From Noviherbaspirillum galbum (lineage in GTDB: Bacteria; Pseudomonadota; Gammaproteobacteria; Burkholderiales; Burkholderiaceae_D): 64,000 nucleotides of DNA. The position numbers and the translations under genes were made by a program. A model generated the notes under the pieces. That model did not search any database, was not told the DNA's origin, and worked only from the letters and a program-made list of their open reading frames with translations. The DNA lies in assembly GCF_010974945.1 (NCBI RefSeq), contig NZ_JAAIVB010000012.1, forward strand, positions 186,001-250,000, in the 5' to 3' direction. This document shows positions 27,935 through 35,312 of this stretch, in pieces (the stretch's first letter is position 1; the number at the start of each line of letters is the position of its first letter).

Positions 27935-29278
27935 TTAGGTGGCATCGGAAGCACTGATTTCGCCGCGGGTGCCGAGTTCCACGGCCTGCGGCATGCCAAT
28001 GATCCGGACTTCGCGCTGCGGGTAAGGCACTTCGATGCCATGTGCGCTGAAAAGTCGCCAGATGGCGCGGTTGACATCGGAAATCACGCCACCCCTGCCA
28101 TTCTCGGGATCAGCAATCCAGAAGCCCAACTCGAGCTCGAAGCCGTCGGCGTCGAATTTCATCAGGAGCGCGGCGGGCGCGGGCTGCTTGAGGACGCGCG
28201 GAACGCTGGCTCCGGCCTGCTCCATCAGGGCGAGCACCTGGTCCACGTCGGAACGGTAGGCGACATTGATGCGGGTGGCAAGGCGGAGCATGCGGTCCGT
28301 CAGCGAATAATTCTGCACCGTGTTCGACAACAGCATTTCGTTCGGCACGACGGTTTCCACGCCGTCCAGTCCGCGCAGCACGGTGTAGCGGGTGTTGATG
28401 TGGGTTACCTGGCCGGAAAACTTGTCGACCGTGACCATGTCGCCGATGGCAAGGCTGCGTTCGATCAGGATCACGAAACCGGACACGTAGCTGCTGACGA
28501 TCTTTTGCAGGCCCAGGCCGAGTCCCACGCCCAGCGCACCGCCGAAGACGGACAGCACGGTCAGGTCGATGCCGACCAGCGACAGGCTGAGCAGCACCGC
28601 CAGGAAGACGAGCAAGGTTCGCGTCATGCGGGCCATGACCACCCGCAGCGACGAGTGCACCCCGGTCATGCCCATGAGCCTTTCTTCCAGCACCGCGCCG
28701 AACCACAGCGCCAGCGCCAGCGTGACCAACACCGACGCCGCGCCCTGGGCGATGGTCATCAGCGTCACCTTGTTGCGGCCGACCGGGATGACGGTGTGCT
28801 CCAGGTAATACACGATGTCCGGCAGCAGGCCGGTGATGTAGAGCGCGACGCCGCCCCAGACCAGCGTGGCGAACGCCTTTTCGAAGGCGAGCACGAAGGC
28901 GCCGGCCTGCCCGCCCTTCACGAAGACACGCCGCAGGATGTAGAACGCCAGCCGGATCAGCGCGAACGAGCCGAGCAGCGGAATGGCGACGCGCAGCAGG
29001 TTGACATGGTGGCCCGCCACCAGCAGCGTCTTTGCAAGGGCAACGAAGGCCAGCGCCAGCAAGGGCCAGAGGACGCGGGAAAAGCTTTCGACGCCGAAAC
29101 GCATGACGCGCCATTGCGCGCGTTCCGCCGTTACCCTGCCGCGCAGCAGCTTGGCGACGAGCCAGCCCGCCGAGAGACAGAATGCAAGGACGCCGAGCTG
29201 CAGCAGGAGTCCGGGGTCTTGGAGGTCGGACCAGAGATCGCTCAGCAAGCCGGAAAGGAAGCTCTGCGACATGATCAT
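27935..29278 (-). CDS. MscS-family mechanosensitive ion channel
   Basis: Inner-membrane channel protein of 447 residues with several N-terminal helices, then the MscS core: pore helix GGALGVGLGLGLQKIVSSYV, FVILIERSLAIGDMVTVD, a beta domain with INTRYTVLRGLDGVETVVPN, and a C-terminal domain ending in PYPQREVRI. The extra N-terminal helices make it larger than E. coli MscS (286 residues). Start 29278 (MIMSQSF) overlaps the stop of the upstream PLD gene as ATGA; the longer open frame reaches into that gene and is an artefact. Confidence 0.9.
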   Translation of the reverse strand: MIMSQSFLSGLLSDLWSDLQDPGLLLQLGVLAFCLSAGWLVAKLLRGRVTAERAQWRVMRFGVESFSRVLWPLLALAFVALAKTLLVAGHHVNLLRVAIPLLGSFALIRLAFYILRRVFVKGGQAGAFVLAFEKAFATLVWGGVALYITGLLPDIVYYLEHTVIPVGRNKVTLMTIAQGAASVLVTLALALWFGAVLEERLMGMTGVHSSLRVVMARMTRTLLVFLAVLLSLSLVGIDLTVLSVFGGALGVGLGLGLQKIVSSYVSGFVILIERSLAIGDMVTVDKFSGQVTHINTRYTVLRGLDGVETVVPNEMLLSNTVQNYSLTDRMLRLATRINVAYRSDVDQVLALMEQAGASVPRVLKQPAPAALLMKFDADGFELELGFWIADPENGRGGVISDVNRAIWRLFSAHGIEVPYPQREVRIIGMPQAVELGTRGEISASDAT

Positions 29279-29862
29279 TGCACCCGGGATCGCGACGCGC
29301 CGGGCTGGAAGGGCTGCGCTTCCCGCCGGTGCCGAGTCCAGTTCGCGGCGTACTGGGCGGCCAGCGCCTGGTTCTTCCTTGCCACGAGAATGTTCTCGGC
29401 GTTCTTGTGCTGCGCCGTCCAGGTGTAATTGAAGCTGCCGGTAATGACCGTCGCGTCGGGGCTTGCCGGGTCGGTAACGATGACCTTGTTGTGCGCGTTC
29501 TGGTAGCGCGTCTCGAGCCACACCGGGATGCCGGCCGCCGCCAGCCTGGGCGCGGTCGAGGTGTCGGTCTTGTCGAGCTGATCGGCGTCGACCAGCACGA
29601 GCACCTCGACCTGCCTGCGGTGGGCTGCGATCAGCGCCGCAGTGATGGGCTTGCTGGTGAGCAGGTAGGCCTGCACCAGCACCTGCTGGCGCGCTTCGGC
29701 GATCACGTCCGCGATGATGCCTTCGACGTCCTCGTCTGGCGCGAATGCCGCCTGCAGCGTGCCCGTGGCGCGGACTGGCTCCGACGCCCGCGCCGCGGCA
29801 TCGGCCGCGATGGCCAGGCACGCTGCCGCCAGCAGGATGGCGGAACGCGAGATGAACCTCAT
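29275..29862 (-). CDS. Exported phospholipase D-like protein (single HKD motif)
   Basis: Exported protein of 195 residues: signal peptide (SRSAILLAAACLAIAADAAA), then one PLD-like domain with the motif HNKVIVTDPASPDATVITGS followed by FNYTWTAQHKNAEN. A single HKD motif is typical of Nuc-type bacterial endonucleases, which dimerise to form the active site; phospholipase activity is less likely. It starts at 29862, overlapping the rsmB stop as ATGA, and its own stop overlaps mscS in the same way. So rsmB, this gene and mscS are translationally coupled. Confidence 0.85.
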   Translation of the reverse strand: MRFISRSAILLAAACLAIAADAAARASEPVRATGTLQAAFAPDEDVEGIIADVIAEARQQVLVQAYLLTSKPITAALIAAHRRQVEVLVLVDADQLDKTDTSTAPRLAAAGIPVWLETRYQNAHNKVIVTDPASPDATVITGSFNYTWTAQHKNAENILVARKNQALAAQYAANWTRHRREAQPFQPGASRSRVQ

Positions 29863-31115
29863 TTGCTGCGTTCGAAGACAGCCGCGAAGAAGCCGTCGGT
29901 CTGGTGCTGCTGCGGCGTGAGCTTCAGGAAATCGCCGGTATCGAGGTCGATCTTTTGCTCGGCAAGCACTTCGCGAGCGGGCACCAGCCTGAATGCCGAA
30001 TTCGCGGCGAGGAAGCCGTTCGCAATGGCTTCGTTTTCCTCGTCGAGCAGGCTGCAGGTCGCATACACCAGCCGCCCGCCCGGCTTCACGAGGCGCGCCG
30101 CGCTGGCCAGGATGGAGGATTGCTTCTGGTTGAGCTCGGCCACCGACTCGGGAGTCTGGCGCCATTTCATGTCAGGATTGCGGCGCAGGGTCCCCAGTCC
30201 GCTGCAAGGCGCGTCGACCAGAACGCGGTCGATCTTGCCCGCCAGGCGCTTGACCTTGGCATCGTTCTCATGCGCGATGACGACGGGATGCACGTTCGAC
30301 AGTCCGCTGCGCGCGAGGCGCGGCTTGAGCTTGGCCAGCCGCTTTTCCGCGACGTCGAAGGCATACAGCCGCCCGGTATTGCGCATGATCGCGCCGATGG
30401 CGAGGGTCTTGCCGCCCGCGCCGGCACAGAAATCGACGACCATTTCGCCGCGCTTCGCGCCGAGGATATGCGCCAGCAGCTGGCTGCCTTCGTCCTGGAC
30501 CTCGATCGCGCCATCCTTGAACAGCGGCAGGTTCTGCAGCGCCGGCTTCTTGAAGATACGCAGGCCGAGCGGCGCGTAGGGCGTGGGTTCGCAGGCGATA
30601 GGCGCCTTGGCGAGTTCCTCGATGACATCTTCGCGCTTGGTCTTGAGCGCATTGACGCGCAGGTCCAGCGGCGCCGGACGGTTGAGCGCATCGGCGAGGC
30701 TGAGGGTGGCGGCCTCGCCGTCGCGCGCCACCAGCTTGTCGTACAGCCAGACTGGCAGGTTGGCGCGCATCGCGGCGGGCAAGGTCTGCCGGTCGATTTG
30801 CGCGACGCGCTCCAGCCAGGCGGTTTCGTCGGGCGACAGGCCGGCCACGGCATCGATGCCGACCGCATCGGCAAGGCCGAGCAGCGCCAGGCGGCGCATG
30901 GCAGGGCCGACGCCGGATTCGGCGAAGCTGCCAAACACCAGCTTGTTGCGCAGCACGGCGTACACGGCTTCTGCCACGGCATTGCGCTCGCGCGAGCCCA
31001 GCTTCGGATGTTCACGGAAATACCACGACACCGCGGAATCGGCGGGTCCGGTAAAGCGGAGGACTTCGCGCAGCACCTCTTCGGTGTGGCTGGCGACGGT
31101 AGGATGCAATCTCAT
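29859..31115 (-). CDS. rsmB: 16S rRNA (cytosine-5) methyltransferase, RsmB/NOP family
   Basis: SAM-dependent m5C methyltransferase of 418 residues, close to E. coli RsmB (which methylates C967). An N-terminal NusB-like RNA-binding region (SHTEEVLREVLRFTGPADSA, LGSRERNAVAEAVYAVLRN) is followed by the Rossmann core with VVDFCAGAGGKTLAIGAIM, DAPCSGLGTLRRNPD and YATCSLLDEENE, which include both catalytic cysteines. The start MRLHPTVASH is preferred to one 15 codons upstream. It lies 13 bases after purN and overlaps the PLD gene. Confidence 0.88.
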   Translation of the reverse strand: MRLHPTVASHTEEVLREVLRFTGPADSAVSWYFREHPKLGSRERNAVAEAVYAVLRNKLVFGSFAESGVGPAMRRLALLGLADAVGIDAVAGLSPDETAWLERVAQIDRQTLPAAMRANLPVWLYDKLVARDGEAATLSLADALNRPAPLDLRVNALKTKREDVIEELAKAPIACEPTPYAPLGLRIFKKPALQNLPLFKDGAIEVQDEGSQLLAHILGAKRGEMVVDFCAGAGGKTLAIGAIMRNTGRLYAFDVAEKRLAKLKPRLARSGLSNVHPVVIAHENDAKVKRLAGKIDRVLVDAPCSGLGTLRRNPDMKWRQTPESVAELNQKQSSILASAARLVKPGGRLVYATCSLLDEENEAIANGFLAANSAFRLVPAREVLAEQKIDLDTGDFLKLTPQQHQTDGFFAAVFERSK

Positions 31116-31128
31116 GGAATCGGTTTTC

Positions 31129-31752
31129 TTATGCGGGAGCGAGCTGCCCGGAGGCGACATGGACGACGCCGTTGCTGATCGCCAGCCGGTCTTCGACGAA
31201 CCACCGGACAGCCCGCGGATATAACTGGTGTTCCTGCGCCAGCACGCGATCGGCCAGCGCGTGTTCGTCGTCGCCGGGCAGCACCGGCACGGTAGCCTGG
31301 GCCACGATGGGTCCGTGGTCCAGTTCGGCGGTCACGAAATGCACCGTGGCGCCATGCACCTTGACGCCGGCCTGCAGCGCCTGGCGATGGGTTGCAAGGC
31401 CGGGAAAGCTTGGCAGCAGGGAGGGATGGATGTTCAGCATGCGTCCGGCGTAGTGCTCGACGAAGGCGGGCGTCAGGATGCGCATGAACCCGGCCAGCAC
31501 GACGAGGTCCGGCTGGAAACGGTCAATCTCGGCCCGCAAGGCGGCATCGAAGTCCTCGCGCGACGCAACGCCCTTGCTGGGCACGACGGCGGTGGCGATG
31601 CCGTGATCGGCCGCGAAAACCAGTCCCTCTGCATCCTGGCGATTGCTGATGACGGCCGCGATGCGGCAGGGCCAGCCTTCGGCGCGCGCGGCGCGAACGA
31701 TGGCCTGCATGTTGCTGCCCCGGCCGGAAATCAGGATGACGATATTTTTCAT
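31129..31752 (-). CDS. purN: Phosphoribosylglycinamide formyltransferase PurN
   Basis: Transfers a formyl group from 10-formyl-THF to GAR in purine synthesis; cytoplasmic, 207 residues. It starts MKNIVILISGRGSNMQAIV, has AGFMRILTPAFVEHYAGRMLN with the catalytic Asn in INIHPSLLPSFPGL (here LNIHPSLLPSFPGL), the catalytic His, and HFVTAELDHGPIVAQA. A -10-like TACAAT ends 8 bases before ATG 31752 and no Shine-Dalgarno sequence is visible, so translation may be leaderless. An in-frame ATG three codons upstream is part of that box. Confidence 0.96.
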   Translation of the reverse strand: MKNIVILISGRGSNMQAIVRAARAEGWPCRIAAVISNRQDAEGLVFAADHGIATAVVPSKGVASREDFDAALRAEIDRFQPDLVVLAGFMRILTPAFVEHYAGRMLNIHPSLLPSFPGLATHRQALQAGVKVHGATVHFVTAELDHGPIVAQATVPVLPGDDEHALADRVLAQEHQLYPRAVRWFVEDRLAISNGVVHVASGQLAPA

Positions 31753-31759
31753 TGCGCGC

Positions 31760-31765
31760 ATTGTA
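31760..31765 (-). promoter_or_regulatory. -10-like box immediately before purN
   Basis: On the minus strand TACAAT spans 31765-31760 and the purN ATG is at 31752, a gap of 7 bases. A transcript starting from it would be leaderless. The -35 side is weak. Confidence 0.4.
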
Positions 31766-31784
31766 CCGTAAGGCGTTGATCGGA

Positions 31785-31813
31785 ATGAAAAAAGCCGACC
31801 TGCCGGTCGGCTT
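31785..31813 (-). terminator. Terminator of the RNase-barstar operon
   Basis: AAGCCGACC / GGTCGGCTT with a TGCC loop. On the minus strand it runs into TTTTTTC, 32 bases after the barstar stop, separating this operon from purN. Confidence 0.85.
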
Positions 31814-31844
31814 TCCGTGAAGGCGCGAGTCGCTCCGCGCCGGC

Positions 31845-32300
31845 TTACTGGAAGGAGTAGAACACGCGGAAGGGAATTTTCTTTTCTGCCCAGAAATCGG
31901 CGGCGTCCCGGAAAACGTCGAGCAAGGTTTCACGCGCTTCGCGGTCGAATTTCGGGGTATTGGGCAGTTGTTCGATGACGATCAGGAATCCCGGTTGGGG
32001 CCCCGCCTCGAAGGTCAGGTCGGTCAGGCAGTCAGCCAGGGCATCGAAGTTCTTCCCGAAGTGCTTGGGAAAATGGAAGGCCTGGGCGATGCGGGCCAGG
32101 ACCTGCTGCTTGGTGGCGGCGTCGGCGCACCAGGCATAGAGAAAATGCTGGCCGAGACGGGCGGCTTCTTCCTGCAGGTCGGTCACGCGGAAGGCGCGGA
32201 TCGACTGGACCACGTTGGGCGGTACGGTCTTGAACAGGCTCATGTCTTCCTCGGCATGGGCAATAAGCTTCGACGATTCGTGGAGGGACTCGATTCGCAT
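31845..32300 (-). CDS. Barstar-family ribonuclease inhibitor
   Basis: Cytoplasmic inhibitor that should neutralise the RNase encoded just upstream. The barstar domain runs from about VQSIRAFRVTDLQEEA to the end, with FPKHFGKNFDALADCLTDL (the conserved helix and Asp/Glu inhibitory region) and IPFRVFYSFQ. The frame of 151 residues starts 4 bases after the RNase stop. An internal ATG at 32243 (MSLFKTVPPN) has a better ribosome-binding site (GAGGAA) and would give 132 residues; either is possible, though codon use in the first 19 codons looks coding. Confidence 0.86.
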   Translation of the reverse strand: MRIESLHESSKLIAHAEEDMSLFKTVPPNVVQSIRAFRVTDLQEEAARLGQHFLYAWCADAATKQQVLARIAQAFHFPKHFGKNFDALADCLTDLTFEAGPQPGFLIVIEQLPNTPKFDREARETLLDVFRDAADFWAEKKIPFRVFYSFQ

Positions 32301-32304
32301 GGGG

Positions 32305-32679
32305 TTACTCTATGATGCGCCTGAAGGTCGCATAGTGGTCATCGGTATAGTAATACTCACCGGAAGTTACCGGATCGCCGCCGGCGACGATGCGCCGGGC
32401 GCCGCGGTTCCGGGCACCGGGGGTCTTTACCGTGTATTCGTGGTAATAACCGCGTTTCTGTTTCGGCAAGGCCTTTTCATAGTTGCCGAATACCACGCCG
32501 TCCTTCGGATAGGGAAACGGCCCGCCCTGCCTGATGCGCTCGAGCGTGAGGCGGGCTTCGGACGGCAATTCGCGGACGGGAATCACATCCAGTCCGGATT
32601 TATCCCTGGCAAAGACCTGGAACGCGAGCAGCAGCGTGAACAGGAAAAGAATGCGGGACGTCGAGAAAAGTGTCTTCAT
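32305..32679 (-). CDS. Secreted barnase/T1-type guanyl-specific ribonuclease
   Basis: Exported RNase of 124 residues: signal peptide (SRILFLFTLLLAFQVFA) and a mature microbial RNase domain of about 100 residues. Catalytic residues of barnase are recognisable: Glu81 in YYHEYTVKTPG, Arg90 and Arg95/96 in GARNRGARRIV, and His115 in YTDDHYATFRRI. There are three consecutive ATG codons (32685, 32682, 32679); the third is best spaced from AAGG. The barstar gene follows after 4 bases, so toxin and inhibitor are one operon. RNA is cleaved 3' to guanine by this family. Confidence 0.88.
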   Translation of the reverse strand: MKTLFSTSRILFLFTLLLAFQVFARDKSGLDVIPVRELPSEARLTLERIRQGGPFPYPKDGVVFGNYEKALPKQKRGYYHEYTVKTPGARNRGARRIVAGGDPVTSGEYYYTDDHYATFRRIIE

Positions 32680-32932
32680 CATCATGGCCTTGCCAGATGA
32701 ATTATGGTTATAACAAGGGTGGAAACGCGAAGACGTAGGGTAACGTGTTGCGATGTGCAAAGCAACAAGATTTGTGGTAGGAGGGTTGCCAGTTCGCAAT
32801 CAAAGCATGGATCAGGGACGGGATTTCCAGTTCACAATTTGTTGCAAAACTTACGGAAATCAACGCACTTCCTTGTCGTCCATTTAAACCATTTGTCGTT
32901 TAATACTTAGCAGTGTTTGCGAGGAGAACCTC

Positions 32933-33295
32933 ATGATTTCCAAGATCCAACGTCTATCCATCAAGCCCATCCTGGGCTTGGCCTTTCTTTGTGCCGTCCC
33001 GTTTGCCAGCGCCAATGATGTCGGCTGGTCCGTCACCCTCGGTACCCCGGCACCGGTCTACAGTCCGCCCCCCGTGGTCTATGCGCCACAACCCGTCTAT
33101 ACCCGTCCTGCCCCGGTCTACGTCCAGCCGGCTCCCGTCTATGTCCAGCCCCGCCCGGTCTACGTCCGGCCGTCGCCGGTCTACGTGCAGCCTGGCGCCT
33201 ACGTCCAGTATGGCGCGCCGGTGGTGGTGGAAGAGCGGTGGTACCACAAGCATCATCATGGCCGTGGCCACGCCTACGGCCACTGGAAGGATTGA
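32933..33295 (+). CDS. Secreted Pro/Tyr/Val-repeat protein with His-rich tail
   Basis: Precursor of 120 residues: signal peptide (to about residue 27, FASA), then at least eight degenerate repeats of the form P-x-P-V-Y-V-Q-P (PAPVYVQPAPVYVQPRPVYV), and a C-terminal RWYHKHHHGRGHAYGHW segment rich in histidine. The repeats suggest an extended rod or cell-wall-spanning element, and the tail could bind metal. GCGAGGAGAACCTC precedes the ATG. Similar short PVYV-rich proteins are common in Burkholderiales without a known function. Confidence 0.78.
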   Translation: MISKIQRLSIKPILGLAFLCAVPFASANDVGWSVTLGTPAPVYSPPPVVYAPQPVYTRPAPVYVQPAPVYVQPRPVYVRPSPVYVQPGAYVQYGAPVVVEERWYHKHHHGRGHAYGHWKD

Positions 33296-33327
33296 TCCAG
33301 CGAGGCAGGGCTCTCCTGCCCCACAAT

Positions 33328-33364
33328 GAAAAACCCCGGCATCTCGCGATGCCGGGGTTTTTTC
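33328..33364. terminator. Bidirectional terminator
   Basis: AAACCCCGGCAT / ATGCCGGGGTTT around CTCGCG, with a T run on the plus strand (TTTTTT) and on the minus strand (TTTTTC). It lies between convergent genes ending at 33295 and 33383. Confidence 0.88.
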
Positions 33365-33382
33365 ATCTGCCCGATTCGCCGC

Positions 33383-33856
33383 TTACTTGTAGATGCCGCA
33401 GGCGAAATAGTAGTCGTCGACACGCTCCACGTAGGTGGACTTGGCCTCGATGACCTTGGTGACCGGGTTCGGCCACTTGTAGTCCACCCAGCCCTTGCCC
33501 TGCTTCTGCGCCACGTCCACGATCTCCTTCGCGAAGGGCTTGCCATCCGCGTCCTTGAGTGCGGACATTTCCTTGCCGACCATCTTGGGATTGGCGCCAT
33601 GCGACAGCAGGGGCTGCCCATCCTTCGCCCATCCGCCGAAAATGTACATGTCCTTCGCCTTGAAATCCGGGTTTTGCGCGTTGATCGCGGCGAAGGTCTT
33701 TTCCGGTCCGTTTGCCTTGTAGTAGGCGATGACCTTCTTGACGAGCGCGGTGGCTTCCTCGGGGGTGCCTTTATCGTTGGCTGCCACCACGCAGGACGGG
33801 GCGGCAGCGATGAAGCCAGCGATAGCGAGGCTGGCGATGCCGATAAACTTTTTCAT
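33383..33856 (-). CDS. Periplasmic single-Cache domain protein
   Basis: Exported protein of 157 residues consisting of a signal peptide (MKKFIGIASLAIAGFIAAAP) and one sCache_2-like domain: TFAAINAQNPDFKAKDMYIF, GKEMSALKDADGKPFAKEIV, GKGWVDYKWPNPVTKVIEAK and a C-terminal YYFACGIYK. The same fold is the sensor part of the histidine kinase at 2.2 kb. With no membrane anchor or output domain it may bind a ligand for a partner sensor. Single gene with its own terminator. Confidence 0.85.
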   Translation of the reverse strand: MKKFIGIASLAIAGFIAAAPSCVVAANDKGTPEEATALVKKVIAYYKANGPEKTFAAINAQNPDFKAKDMYIFGGWAKDGQPLLSHGANPKMVGKEMSALKDADGKPFAKEIVDVAQKQGKGWVDYKWPNPVTKVIEAKSTYVERVDDYYFACGIYK

Positions 33857-33983
33857 GTGTCTCTTCCTTGATTGTGTATCAGGCCTGCGACGCAGGCAGA
33901 CATGAGTATATCCACATGAATTTCTTCACGGCAACTTTATGGGACGTCTTTTTCTCTTCGATTGGCAAAAATGACACCCATCA

Positions 33984-35198
33984 TCAAGCCATCGAACTTT
34001 CCACGGCCGGCTTGTCTTCCGCTTTCTCGCGGACGCCAAAGAACCTCTGCACCTCTTTCCGGTGCGCAAGTGCGTCGCGCATGCCGAGGGCAATCAACTC
34101 GCTTGTATAGCTGGATTCGAACAGGAGGTAGGACGCCAGCGCCGAGCCGCGTGCCTCGGTCGCGCCGATGCCGCCCAGCAGCACGCGCATGGAACGGGGC
34201 AAGGCATGCAGGTGGCGTGTGGCGATGTCATCCAGCCGTTCCGACGGCGCGATCACGAGCATGTCGATCGGCCGAAGCGGCGTGGACCGGCGCTGCTCCT
34301 CGGTCAGCATGGCCAGGGTGCGGTTGATGCGGTTCATGCGCTCGATGTCCACCGCCAGGCTGTCGAGGAAAATGCTGGACATGGCGTGGCCCGCGATCTG
34401 CGCAAGGGAGGGATAGGCGGCATGCCCGCCGATGTCCCGCGGTTTTTCCGAGAGCCTGCCGGCGCCGATCACCAGCACCTTGTCCGCGCCGAGATGGATC
34501 GCTGGCGAGATCGGCGCAAGCTGGCGCATCGATCCATCGCCGCAATACTCGCGCCTGCCGTTGCAATACAGCGGCGTCGCGGGAAAGATCAGCGGGATGG
34601 CGGAGGAGGCAAGCAGGTGTTCGACGCCGATCTGGCTACGCATGGCGATGCGCTGCGTCCGCACCCAGGGTTCGATGTTGGCGTCGGTCTGGTAGAAGGT
34701 GATGTGCTGGCCCGCGCTGTATGAGGACGCGGTGACCGCAAGCGCATGCAGGTGTCCGCCGGCGAGGGCGGCATCGAGCCGCGGAAAGTCGAGCATGCGG
34801 TTGAGCAGGGTGACGAGCGGCGTGTTGTCGAGCAGGGCATTGGGCGGATTCGCATGCCACTTTCGCAGCAGCCACCCGAAGGACAGCAGCGACAGCCAGC
34901 GCGCACCCGAGCGGATCACGCCGAGCGAGTCGGCGCGGTAGACCTGGTCGGCGGTGAATTGCCGCCATACCTGCATCACCTGGTCGAGCCCTTCGCCGAA
35001 GTTGTCGGCCCGGCAGGCCAGCGCCGTGGCATTGAGCGCACCGGCGGAGGTGCCGCAGATGATGTCGTAGGGATTGCGGGCCGGATCGCGCCCGCTTCCC
35101 TGCAGGATGGCCGACACGCCATGCAGCACGCCGAGCTGGTAGGCTGCACGCGCGCCGCCGCCGCTCAAGACCAAGCCTGTTTTTTGCCTTTCTCCCAT
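33984..35198 (-). CDS. Patatin-like phospholipase
   Basis: Ser-Asp dyad lipid acyl hydrolase, 404 residues. The oxyanion motif [21 protein letters not shown] (as [12 protein letters not shown]) starts at residue 10, the nucleophile is in [11 protein letters not shown], and the Asp is in [15 protein letters not shown]-terminal part of about 150 residues follows. The start [10 protein letters not shown] at 35198 is only 6 bases after a TATAGT box (minus strand), suggesting a leaderless mRNA; a longer frame from 35270 would reach past it. No signal peptide, so cytoplasmic or inner-membrane associated. Confidence 0.88.
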   Translation of the reverse strand: MGERQKTGLVLSGGGARAAYQLGVLHGVSAILQGSGRDPARNPYDIICGTSAGALNATALACRADNFGEGLDQVMQVWRQFTADQVYRADSLGVIRSGARWLSLLSFGWLLRKWHANPPNALLDNTPLVTLLNRMLDFPRLDAALAGGHLHALAVTASSYSAGQHITFYQTDANIEPWVRTQRIAMRSQIGVEHLLASSAIPLIFPATPLYCNGRREYCGDGSMRQLAPISPAIHLGADKVLVIGAGRLSEKPRDIGGHAAYPSLAQIAGHAMSSIFLDSLAVDIERMNRINRTLAMLTEEQRRSTPLRPIDMLVIAPSERLDDIATRHLHALPRSMRVLLGGIGATEARGSALASYLLFESSYTSELIALGMRDALAHRKEVQRFFGVREKAEDKPAVESSMA

Positions 35199-35204
35199 TC
35201 GCCC

Positions 35205-35210
35205 ACTATA
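35205..35210 (-). promoter_or_regulatory. -10-like box immediately before the patatin gene
   Basis: TATAGT on the minus strand (35210-35205), with a six-base gap to the ATG at 35198. No Shine-Dalgarno sequence lies in between. Confidence 0.4.
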
Positions 35211-35312
35211 ACGAGGGCGAGCCGGTTTGGAAATGCGTGTGTGCGCCGATTGGTCCCGGCGCAACGCCATTGCCGAATGGAGGAACGCGTATGCCCGACG
35301 TTCCTTGCGAAC

